NCBI GenBank assembly: GCA_964525965.1
Contig: CAZGKA010000034.1
Coordinates: 1-41,987, forward strand
Direction: 5' to 3'
Length of the DNA stretch: 41,987 nt
Source of the DNA: Methanodesulfokora sp964525965
Lineage (GTDB): Archaea; Korarchaeota; Korarchaeia; Korarchaeales; Korarchaeaceae
This document shows, in pieces, positions 21,296 through 27,987 of the stretch. The notes beneath the pieces were generated by a model that saw only the letters and a list, made by a program, of their open reading frames with translations, ran no database searches and was not told where the DNA came from. The position numbers and the translations under genes were made by a program. Position 1 is the first letter of the stretch; every line of letters starts with the position of its first letter.

Positions 21296-22618
21296 TTGAA
21301 CATATTGGAGCTGATCCTGAGGAAGGTCTTTCGCTTCATAGAGTTCATTGGGATGGTCCTCTTCAGGGTCCTTCAAAAGATCTACTTCGGGGAGGAAGAA
21401 GAAAAATCGGTGTTGAAGTTTCTGTCCAAGTTCAGCAGATATCCAGACCTTCTCCTCAAACCATTCAATTCAAGCATTCTCTTATATCCGTTGAGAATCT
21501 CCGTTAGGAGATTTGGAGCTCTCTCCCATTATGTCTTGGTCCCCATAATCACAGGAATCTACATCTTACTCGGCCTGGTGAGCAACATACCTTTCCCCTT
21601 CATGAAGGAGCTCGAGCTGGGAGTGCTCATTTGGATAGCGGCCACAGCAATATACCTGGTCGGAACGTGGTTTGGAGAGAAGATCTCCTCCTCTTTGCGC
21701 CCTATAAACATCAACCCCATCTCCCTGGCGTACTTCTCGCTTCCCATAATGCTCTTAGGACTCCTCGGCTTAATATACAACTACGCCACTATAGGAGCAG
21801 TCCCTCTCCTAAATCCCGAGCTGAGAAGACACAACCTGCTGTGGATGGTGAGCTACGACACGTATCTCCTCTTCTCGGCGGTCTTTCTGGCCTCGCTGGC
21901 TAAGGCCTCGGAGGAGGGGAAGATATCCAAGGGGTTCCTATACGAGATTTCCTCAGCAGTTTTACTAATTACGGCGGTGATCACCTTCCCTTCCGGATTC
22001 AGACTGGACGTTTTCGTAGCTCTTATAACACTTCTCATAGTCCTCTGGTCCTACAGGATCATAAAAGCGAGAACTATGGTCTTCTACCTGCTGATTCCTC
22101 TGGCCATAGCTTTCGTGGGGCAGAAATACATCCTCACAGTTAAAGCAGGAACACCGGCCGATCCTCTCTACATCGTGGTGAGTCGAGCAGGCTTCACCCT
22201 CTACGCTTTAAGCCTTATAATAAAGCACTTCAGCTGGACAGGTCTCTCCTACGGAAAGCTGATCTTCATAAATCCCCTCTTAACAATGCTTGGTGTTCCT
22301 AGACTACTGATAGGACCTTTTCTCGGAAAGGTCATAGTGGGTCTGCCGGAGGCCTACACCTCGAGTTTCGTGGGTCCTCTGTGGGCGGACTTCGGTGTTG
22401 TAGGGATAGTGGTGGTTCCCCTGATGATAGGCGGGCTGACCGGAATCTTTTACAGGCTCTCTAGGAGCAGAAATCCAATATTCACAGCGTTTTACTCGAT
22501 TCTAACTACGGCCATGCTGGTCTGGATAGAGTCAGGACCTGTTCATCCATATCTCTACCTCCTCTACCTCTTTGCTCTTCTCCTGCTCCCATTGATGGTG
22601 AAAAAGTGCAACAACTGA
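21296..22618 (+). CDS. Polytopic membrane protein, putative oligosaccharide-repeat (O-antigen-type) polymerase
   Basis: 440 residues with an amphipathic N terminus and about ten hydrophobic segments. Features shared with archaeal Wzy-like proteins (O_anti_polymase type) are a GFRLDVFVAL segment, like the GxRxD motif, in the middle and a C-terminal VGPLWADFGVVGIVVVPLMIGG motif (about 360-380), where a large outside loop meets DxGxxG. Such enzymes join lipid-linked glycan repeats on the outer face of the membrane. Function is inferred. The start is TTG 21296, because GAGGGGTGATC directly precedes it; an earlier ATG lies within gene 2. Confidence 0.72.
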   Translation: MNILELILRKVFRFIEFIGMVLFRVLQKIYFGEEEEKSVLKFLSKFSRYPDLLLKPFNSSILLYPLRISVRRFGALSHYVLVPIITGIYILLGLVSNIPFPFMKELELGVLIWIAATAIYLVGTWFGEKISSSLRPININPISLAYFSLPIMLLGLLGLIYNYATIGAVPLLNPELRRHNLLWMVSYDTYLLFSAVFLASLAKASEEGKISKGFLYEISSAVLLITAVITFPSGFRLDVFVALITLLIVLWSYRIIKARTMVFYLLIPLAIAFVGQKYILTVKAGTPADPLYIVVSRAGFTLYALSLIIKHFSWTGLSYGKLIFINPLLTMLGVPRLLIGPFLGKVIVGLPEAYTSSFVGPLWADFGVVGIVVVPLMIGGLTGIFYRLSRSRNPIFTAFYSILTTAMLVWIESGPVHPYLYLLYLFALLLLPLMVKKCNN

Positions 22619-23793
22619 AGCTGCGGATCTTAAACCCCCTCTGTCTGCCCGGGATATTCTTATTCGTCATGATCCTGTCCTATGTTCTTCTCTCAGGGGG
22701 ATCTCTCAATCCCTGCTTTCTGTTCTTATTTTTGGGATTCGCGTCGATGGCAACGGGATACCTGCTAGGTAGGAAGATCAGCGTCCGCCTGATGCTGTAC
22801 CTCTCAGCTCTCACGCTGTTGATCCTATCGACAAACACTCTCTCAGGCATAGTCCCTCTCCCGGAGGCCACGCTGGTGGCCTTCGCGGCCGTTCTCCTCG
22901 TGGTCCTCCTATCCTACATAGATCTCACAATGCCAAGGGATAGGGTCTCCGCACTATCAGCGTTGGTGCTTTTCGCCTCCTTAATAGTGTTGGGCTTCTC
23001 AGCCGTGAGCCACGGCCTCTTTTCTTGGAGAAGGTCTGTCTCGATACCAACAGAGATCGCTCTCAGCATGGGACTTATAGCGATATCCTATCCAAGAGTA
23101 GCTAGGAGGGTGGCAGAGGTCGGATTAAAACAATTCCTGATAGTTGCAGCTATAGTCACAGCGGCTTCATCCCTTACCGGCTTCAGGGCAGATCCCCTAC
23201 TCATCGTGATAGAATCACTAGTGATAGCCGTTGTGTATCATGATCTGAATAAAAGAGATCTGACCTTTCTGGTCGTACTGGCGATCAGCATTGTTGGGGT
23301 GCTCAGCCTGGCCAGCAGGCCTCTCTCAGCTCTCAATTTAGTGAAAAGATTCTACTCTACCGTATATTATTTCAGTTTGATAGCCAGCTCCAGCGTTCCA
23401 CGAGGTCTCATGGGAGATCCCCTCTGGATATTCAGGATAGGAGTTCACCCGACGCAGTTCGTGGGCAGGGCAGTATTCGGCAGGAACACCGGGATAACTA
23501 CAACAATGTTTGGGAACTTTTTGCTGGATTTTGGCCCTACAGAAATGATTCTCATGAGCCTGTTGGTGGGCATATTTAGTGGGTGGCTGTTCACCAATTC
23601 TCTCGGAGATTACATCGAGGATTATTCAATACTGCTCGCCCTCTTGGTCACCAGGATGGAGATAGGGTTCTCACAATTGGATCTTCTGATAATACCCGCT
23701 CTCGCCTTCCATGTATCCCTGATCAGAGTGATGAGGAGCTCCCGCTCCGACAGGGAAGTTTTTAAATCCAGCTCGCCGGAATCCTCCGGGTGA
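22606..23793 (+). CDS. Second putative oligosaccharide-repeat polymerase, paralogue of the preceding gene
   Basis: 395 residues with about ten membrane segments. It repeats the landmarks of the preceding protein: TGFRADPLLIVIE in the middle and NFLLDFGPTEMILMSLLVGI near 305-325, preceded by VHPTQFVGRAVFG. Overall identity to its neighbour looks low, so the duplication is old or the genes were recruited separately. It starts at GTG 22606 inside the end of the preceding gene (13-base overlap), so the two are translationally coupled. Its 3' end contains the TATA box of the S8e gene. Substrate unknown. Confidence 0.72.
   Translation: MQQLKLRILNPLCLPGIFLFVMILSYVLLSGGSLNPCFLFLFLGFASMATGYLLGRKISVRLMLYLSALTLLILSTNTLSGIVPLPEATLVAFAAVLLVVLLSYIDLTMPRDRVSALSALVLFASLIVLGFSAVSHGLFSWRRSVSIPTEIALSMGLIAISYPRVARRVAEVGLKQFLIVAAIVTAASSLTGFRADPLLIVIESLVIAVVYHDLNKRDLTFLVVLAISIVGVLSLASRPLSALNLVKRFYSTVYYFSLIASSSVPRGLMGDPLWIFRIGVHPTQFVGRAVFGRNTGITTTMFGNFLLDFGPTEMILMSLLVGIFSGWLFTNSLGDYIEDYSILLALLVTRMEIGFSQLDLLIIPALAFHVSLIRVMRSSRSDREVFKSSSPESSG
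23759..23767 (+). promoter_or_regulatory. TATA box for the S8e operon, inside the upstream gene
   Basis: TTTTTAAAT lies about 40 bases before the S8e start, within the last codons of the membrane-protein gene. It would let S8e-SRP19-Gar1 be transcribed independently of the envelope island. Confidence 0.5.
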
Positions 23794-23802
23794 CCTCTAG
23801 AA

Positions 23803-24198
23803 ATGCCATACTACTACCATGGTCCAGTGGCCCTGAAGGGCAGAAAACCAACAGGAGGTATCCTAAGGAAGACTAGAGATAAGAGAAAAAGAGAGCTGGG
23901 AAGATATCCTGCTTTCACAGTCTTAGGTCCTCAGCTTGTGAAGGTCAGAAGGGTCATGGGGGGAAACAGAAAGCTGGGACTCCTGAGGTGTAATAAAGTC
24001 AACTTAGCTGTCGGCAACGGAGAGGTTAAGAGCGTTAGGATCTTGGACGTCGTCAAGAACCCCTCCGACGTGAAGTTATCCCGGAAGAAGATAATAACTA
24101 AGGGCACGATAATAAAGACGGAGCTCGGCCTGGCCGTGGTGACCTCAAGACCCGGACAGGATGGAACCCTAAACGCTGTTCTGATGAAGGAGGAATGA
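23803..24198 (+). CDS. rps8e: 30S ribosomal protein S8e
   Basis: 131 residues, the short archaeal eS8. Conserved parts are the N-terminal GRKPTGGILRKTRDKRKRELG, the RRVMGGNRKLGLLR core and the end TKGTIIKTELGLAVVTSRPGQDGTLNAVL. It lies in the body of the small subunit. First gene of the S8e-SRP19-Gar1 run, with one base between its stop and the SRP19 start. Confidence 0.96.
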   Translation: MPYYYHGPVALKGRKPTGGILRKTRDKRKRELGRYPAFTVLGPQLVKVRRVMGGNRKLGLLRCNKVNLAVGNGEVKSVRILDVVKNPSDVKLSRKKIITKGTIIKTELGLAVVTSRPGQDGTLNAVLMKEE

Positions 24199-24199
24199 A

Positions 24200-24496
24200 T
24201 TGAGGTCCGATCGTCCCAAGAAAGTATATCCCCTCTATCTGGACAGCCGCGTCTCTAGGTCTGAGGGCAGAAGGGTACCCAGGGACCTCGCCGTCAAGAA
24301 GCCCCGGGCGAAGGAGATACTGCAAGCGGCCAGAAACCTTGGCTTGAAGGCCGTGCTCGTGGAGGAGGACAATCATCCCTCCAGATGGTTCTACCGGGAA
24401 GGATGTGTTCTGATCTCGTCTGACAGGCCGAAAACAGAGTTACTGAAGATGATAGCATCCGAAATAAGAAAAATCAGGGAGAAGAACAGGAAATGA
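24200..24496 (+). CDS. srp19: Signal recognition particle 19 kDa protein
   Basis: 98 residues. SRP19 clamps helices 6 and 8 of SRP RNA so that SRP54 can bind. Visible are KVYPLYLDSRVSRSEGRRVPRDLAVKKP, the family's RNA-contacting face, and the central NLGLKAVLVEEDNHPSRWF. The start is TTG 24200, right after the S8e stop, with GGAGGAATGAA as a ribosome site inside the S8e end. It overlaps gar1 by four bases (ATGA). Confidence 0.93.
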   Translation: MRSDRPKKVYPLYLDSRVSRSEGRRVPRDLAVKKPRAKEILQAARNLGLKAVLVEEDNHPSRWFYREGCVLISSDRPKTELLKMIASEIRKIREKNRK

Positions 24497-24780
24497 GGTA
24501 CTTGGGAGTAATAGAGAAGGTTACCAGGTCGAGGAAGCTCCTCCTCAAGATGGAAGTGCCCCTGATAAGAGATCTGAAGGAGACCCCTGTTCTGCTTGAG
24601 AACGGCAAGTTTGTGGGCGTGGTAAAGGATGTCATCGGACCTGTCCACTCCCCCTTTCTGCTGATAAAACCCGTGGTTTCGTTAGAGGAAGCTCAGAGGT
24701 TGGTCGGTGAGAAGATATACTCGGTGTCCAGGGGGGAGTGGAGGGCTCTATCTAGAAAGCTTAAGAAGAATCCTTCTTAG
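24493..24780 (+). CDS. gar1: H/ACA RNP subunit Gar1
   Basis: 95 residues with the Gar1 beta-barrel signature GKFVGVVKDVIGPVHSPFLLIKP. Gar1 binds Cbf5 in H/ACA guide RNPs that make pseudouridine in rRNA, and helps substrate turnover. The ATG overlaps the SRP19 stop. In many archaea tfb (TFIIB) follows; here the gene runs into trm1 on the other strand with a 33-base 3' overlap. Confidence 0.92.
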   Translation: MRYLGVIEKVTRSRKLLLKMEVPLIRDLKETPVLLENGKFVGVVKDVIGPVHSPFLLIKPVVSLEEAQRLVGEKIYSVSRGEWRALSRKLKKNPS

Positions 24781-25905
24781 AGTCTTAAGGTCAGCATCTG
24801 TTTTAACCGCTTTTCTGTCGGCGTGGGTTCTTGAAGCTTGAAATCCGAGGTTCCTAAGGGTCTCTATCACATCTTTTATTTTAGGAGGGCTTATCCTCAG
24901 CTTACTCGACATCCAATCGATGTTGTAGTATAGAGGAGCCTCTATCTCATTGAGCAGCTCGTTGAGCAATTTAGCTCCCTCCACCGAGGGCGTTTTTCCA
25001 ACACAACTAGCCAGATATTCTCGATCCATGATGCTGCCTATCCAGACAGGTCCGAGGACCTTGACATCGCCGCAACAGGATCTTTTAGCCGCAGCTTCAA
25101 TTTCCTTGGTCAACTCAAAGCTTCCACATCTCGTGCAGTAGGAGATCCATCCAGCCCCCTCGTCGATCAAGCCTCTCGCTCTGAGAGCGCCCTTCTCAAC
25201 TTTAAAATAAGCTCTGACATAGTGCATGTGAGTATAGGCGAGGAGGGGCCTAGCGGCTAGATCTAAAGATGCAGCTATCGAGACGACAGATTGTATAAGC
25301 GCCCTTATTCCGAATTCTCTGAAGAAAGGGGTCTTCGCTCCTAAAATCCCGTAGTATCTCCTGAGCTTGTTGGGATTGACGCCGAATATCGTGGATGTGT
25401 CGGTGGACGTGACCGCGAGCACTCCACCAGTCTTGGTCAGGGCAATGGACTCCTTGAGAAAGGGGGCTGGTGAGCCGAAAGGGTCAAGATCAACGTAATT
25501 AAAGAGGACTCCTTCTCTGCGTAACTTTCTGGCAAGATAACAGGCTTCCTCACAGGAAACCCTCATGCGAACGTTGTTCAGGGAGGCAGATTTTCTCATC
25601 ATGTAGGCTGCCAGAGGGTTGATGTCGTTGGCAAAGACCTCCTGAGCCTCAGCTTCTAAGATCCACCTCAATGGGCGGACGCCCGATGCCGCCATGAGAT
25701 CAATGAAAGGGCCCTCTTTCCCTTCAACTCTGGCCACGCCTATGGAGATATCCCTGTTGATCTTCATCCTGGGGTTGTAAAATAGATCCGCCTTCGTGTA
25801 GGCTTTTCTCGTTCTGGAAAGCTCATCAAGATCGGAAGCATAGAATAGAGCTTTTCCCTCTCTGTATATCCTGAATTTGATGTTCAGAACATCGTCTTGA
25901 GGCAT
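24748..25905 (-). CDS. trm1: tRNA (guanine(26)-N2)-dimethyltransferase Trm1
   Basis: About 385 residues. Trm1 mono- and dimethylates G26 of tRNA using AdoMet. Motifs are FYNPRMKINRDISI, FIDLMAASGVRPLRW (AdoMet site), NDINPLAAYMMRKSA and the catalytic DLDPFGSPAPFL. A zinc-like cluster follows (CTRCGSFELT with CCGDV), with a C-terminal helical domain. Two starts fit: GTG 25923, overlapping the fibrillarin stop, or ATG 25905 behind GAGGGAG, which I prefer. Last gene of the S30e-Nop5-fibrillarin-Trm1 operon. Confidence 0.95.
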   Translation of the reverse strand: MPQDDVLNIKFRIYREGKALFYASDLDELSRTRKAYTKADLFYNPRMKINRDISIGVARVEGKEGPFIDLMAASGVRPLRWILEAEAQEVFANDINPLAAYMMRKSASLNNVRMRVSCEEACYLARKLRREGVLFNYVDLDPFGSPAPFLKESIALTKTGGVLAVTSTDTSTIFGVNPNKLRRYYGILGAKTPFFREFGIRALIQSVVSIAASLDLAARPLLAYTHMHYVRAYFKVEKGALRARGLIDEGAGWISYCTRCGSFELTKEIEAAAKRSCCGDVKVLGPVWIGSIMDREYLASCVGKTPSVEGAKLLNELLNEIEAPLYYNIDWMSSKLRISPPKIKDVIETLRNLGFQASRTHADRKAVKTDADLKTLRRILLKLSR

Positions 25906-25919
25906 GGGCTCCCTCTTTA

Positions 25920-26606
25920 TCACTTCTTCTTTTTCGCGACTATTATAGCATGTTTCGGGTCGAAGGGAGAGAGATCTACCATCTGCACAGGATTGTACCC
26001 GTTCTCTCTAAGCACCTTCTCGACTAGATTGTAGACCTTCCTGGGGGGGAGTCGGACGTCTATGCTGCTGGCCTTTATAGCGATGATGACGTAACCCTTA
26101 TCCTTCAGGAACATATCAGCGTTCCTCACGAGGATTTCAGCTTCATCTCTTTGAGAAACATCCGTATAAACAACATCAACTTCCTCCACAAGCCCCACAT
26201 ACCTCTCCGGATCTCTGGCAGAGGCTAGTATTGGGGCGATGTTTCTCCTAGTCGCGGCCACGTTGAGGAGAACCCTCATGACCCTCTGGGCGACCTCAAC
26301 CCCGTATATAATTCCCTCCTTTCCCACTATATCGCTGAAATGAGATGCCGTGGTTCCGGAGGCTATCCCTAAGTAGAGAAGCTTGGTCCCCCTCCTTATG
26401 GGGAACGTTCTGAGCCCCTTGACTATGGCTGCAGCGGGCTTAGATCTGTAGGGATCCCAGATCCTGTATTCCTCTCCCTTGAACTTAATTATGGACTCAT
26501 CGTAGCTCCTGAATCCCGGAACTAGGTTTTTTGTTAGAGGTATCTTCCTTCCTCTTCTGATGGTCCAAAAAACGCCTTCAAACTTCTCATGGGGTGTTAT
26601 CCTCAT
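25920..26606 (-). CDS. flpA: Fibrillarin-like rRNA/tRNA 2'-O-methyltransferase
   Basis: 228 residues. Catalytic subunit of the C/D guide RNP that places ribose methyl groups on rRNA and tRNA. Family marks: FEGVFWTIRRGRKIPLTKNLVPG at the N terminus, EYRIWDPYRSKPAAAIVKGL, the AdoMet site LLYLGIASGTTASHFSDIVG, VYTDVSQRDEAEI, and the end FDPKHAIIVAKKK. It follows nop5 without a gap (ATG at 26606, nop5 stop ending at 26607), so translation is coupled. Confidence 0.97.
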   Translation of the reverse strand: MRITPHEKFEGVFWTIRRGRKIPLTKNLVPGFRSYDESIIKFKGEEYRIWDPYRSKPAAAIVKGLRTFPIRRGTKLLYLGIASGTTASHFSDIVGKEGIIYGVEVAQRVMRVLLNVAATRRNIAPILASARDPERYVGLVEEVDVVYTDVSQRDEAEILVRNADMFLKDKGYVIIAIKASSIDVRLPPRKVYNLVEKVLRENGYNPVQMVDLSPFDPKHAIIVAKKKK

Positions 26607-27749
26607 TTAAGCTTCCTCCCTTATCTTAGAGATTTTTTCGTCTATCTCAGCTCTAAGCCTCTTTCCTAAATCTCTTTCTCTACCAAAAGCGTCCATCTTA
26701 ACAGCTATAGCTATTTTTGTCGCCAGCAAGCGCGCAATCTTACCCCTGACCTTCTTAGGGGCCGTCCTAATTTCCTTGGCCTGGAAGAGTATGCCGTGTT
26801 TGGGCGGCTTAGTGCCCTTTGTTATGTGCATGAAGATTGCTTTGTGAGCCCCTAGGACCTGTATGGTGCTGGCGGGCATTCTGGCCAACTTATCCAGACC
26901 TCCGGCCAGGGCCACAAGCCTGGCACCAACAAGCGGATGTACGACGTCCGACATGTTTGGAGCTATCTCCCGCATCAACTTCTCTATATAAGACTCCACA
27001 TCTTTTCTCGAATCGTATAGTGAGAGCATAACGGAGGAGATTTCCCTGAGAATCTTCAGGTCGTGTTCTCCAAGATCGCTCCCCATGGACTTCCTGCTGG
27101 ATCTTACTATCCTGTCGGCCAGGCTTTCCGAGATCCCTAACGAGATTAGGTCTTCTTTCCTAAGCTCTTCCTTTTTTCTTGTGAGATTTATCACTCTTAT
27201 GAAGGTCTCATGATCGTCAACGAGCTCGTTGAGCTCGGGAAAATAAATTCCGTACCACTCTCTTACGGCCGGGATCAGTATGTTCAGCGCTTTGTTGAGA
27301 TGATCCAAGTAATCTACAGCCTTTATCACTAGAAGATCCTTCCTCGAGAGCTGATCCTTTATCAAGCTTGATGTGAGCTCTATAGAGGCGTCCACGAGGA
27401 GGTTATAGTAATCCTTCTCGCTGATTCCTGCCAGTGATGAGAGCTTGGCCACTTTTTCCGCTCTAAACTTTCTGAAGACCTCTAGGTTTGGAGCGGATAC
27501 AATCTTTTTGGAAAACTTAGAGCCTATCGCCTCCTTGACCTCCGATGATTCAACGTACAGGATCTGTATAGATTTCTCCCAGCGTTGCAGAAGATCCTCG
27601 ATCTCCTCTGAAATTTTTCCTCGATGCAGAGCCACGAACCTCTTCGAGATCTCCTCGGGATTTCGGGGAAAGGGGGAGAAGTCCAGTATCTCACCGGAAG
27701 AGTCCAGCAGACAGGCGCCCAATGGGGTTATGGAAAGATAGGCCTCCAA
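26607..27749 (-). CDS. nop5: C/D RNP scaffold protein Nop5 (Nop56/58)
   Basis: 380 residues. Nop5 holds fibrillarin at its N-terminal domain (1-120), dimerises by a coiled coil (about 125-245) and grips L7Ae plus guide RNA with its NOP domain (about 250-375). The NOP signature is visible: LVALAGGLDKLARMPASTIQ, GAHKAIFMH and PPKHGILFQ, then a basic end. It starts at TTG 27749 with GGTGATCC just upstream, 16 bases after the S30e stop. Confidence 0.96.
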   Translation of the reverse strand: MEAYLSITPLGACLLDSSGEILDFSPFPRNPEEISKRFVALHRGKISEEIEDLLQRWEKSIQILYVESSEVKEAIGSKFSKKIVSAPNLEVFRKFRAEKVAKLSSLAGISEKDYYNLLVDASIELTSSLIKDQLSRKDLLVIKAVDYLDHLNKALNILIPAVREWYGIYFPELNELVDDHETFIRVINLTRKKEELRKEDLISLGISESLADRIVRSSRKSMGSDLGEHDLKILREISSVMLSLYDSRKDVESYIEKLMREIAPNMSDVVHPLVGARLVALAGGLDKLARMPASTIQVLGAHKAIFMHITKGTKPPKHGILFQAKEIRTAPKKVRGKIARLLATKIAIAVKMDAFGRERDLGKRLRAEIDEKISKIREEA

Positions 27750-27765
27750 AAAGGATCACCGGAAC

Positions 27766-27933
27766 TCACATCGGGTTCTGTCCGGGCTTCCTACCCAGGA
27801 TGTACCTCTTCCTGTAGTTGTTCCTTATCCTGACCCGAGGGACAGGGCTCCTTCTGGGCCTCTTCTCGACCTTGGGAGTGAGAGATCTGACCTTACCCGC
27901 CTTATTGAGCGCACCGTGCGTACCTCTCGGCAA
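27766..27933 (-). CDS. rps30e: 30S ribosomal protein S30e
   Basis: A 55-residue protein. It starts at TTG 27933 and reads (M)PRGTHGALNKAGKVRS, continues with PKVEKRPRRSPVPRVRIRNN and ends YILGRKPGQNPM. This is the eS30 pattern (HGxLxxAGKVR, then NxxKRxxLGRxPGQN). GGAGGTGAT lies five bases before the TTG. eS30 occurs in TACK/Asgard archaea and eukaryotes but not normally in Euryarchaeota, so the gene is also a lineage marker. It leads the nop5-flpA-trm1 operon, linking ribosome assembly to rRNA methylation. Confidence 0.94.
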   Translation of the reverse strand: MPRGTHGALNKAGKVRSLTPKVEKRPRRSPVPRVRIRNNYRKRYILGRKPGQNPM

Positions 27934-27938
27934 GCGAT

Positions 27939-27987
27939 ATCACCTCCCCTAGTTCAAACCTAAAGGGTCATTTTCCTTATTTAAAGG
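27939..27987 (-). promoter_or_regulatory. Promoter and ribosome-binding site of the S30e-Nop5-fibrillarin-Trm1 operon
   Basis: On the minus strand CCTTTAAATAAGG (27975-27987) forms a strong TATA region beginning right at the end of the DUF460 gene. GGAGGTGAT (27939-27947) follows and precedes the S30e TTG by five bases. The predicted leader is about 20 bases. Confidence 0.65.
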
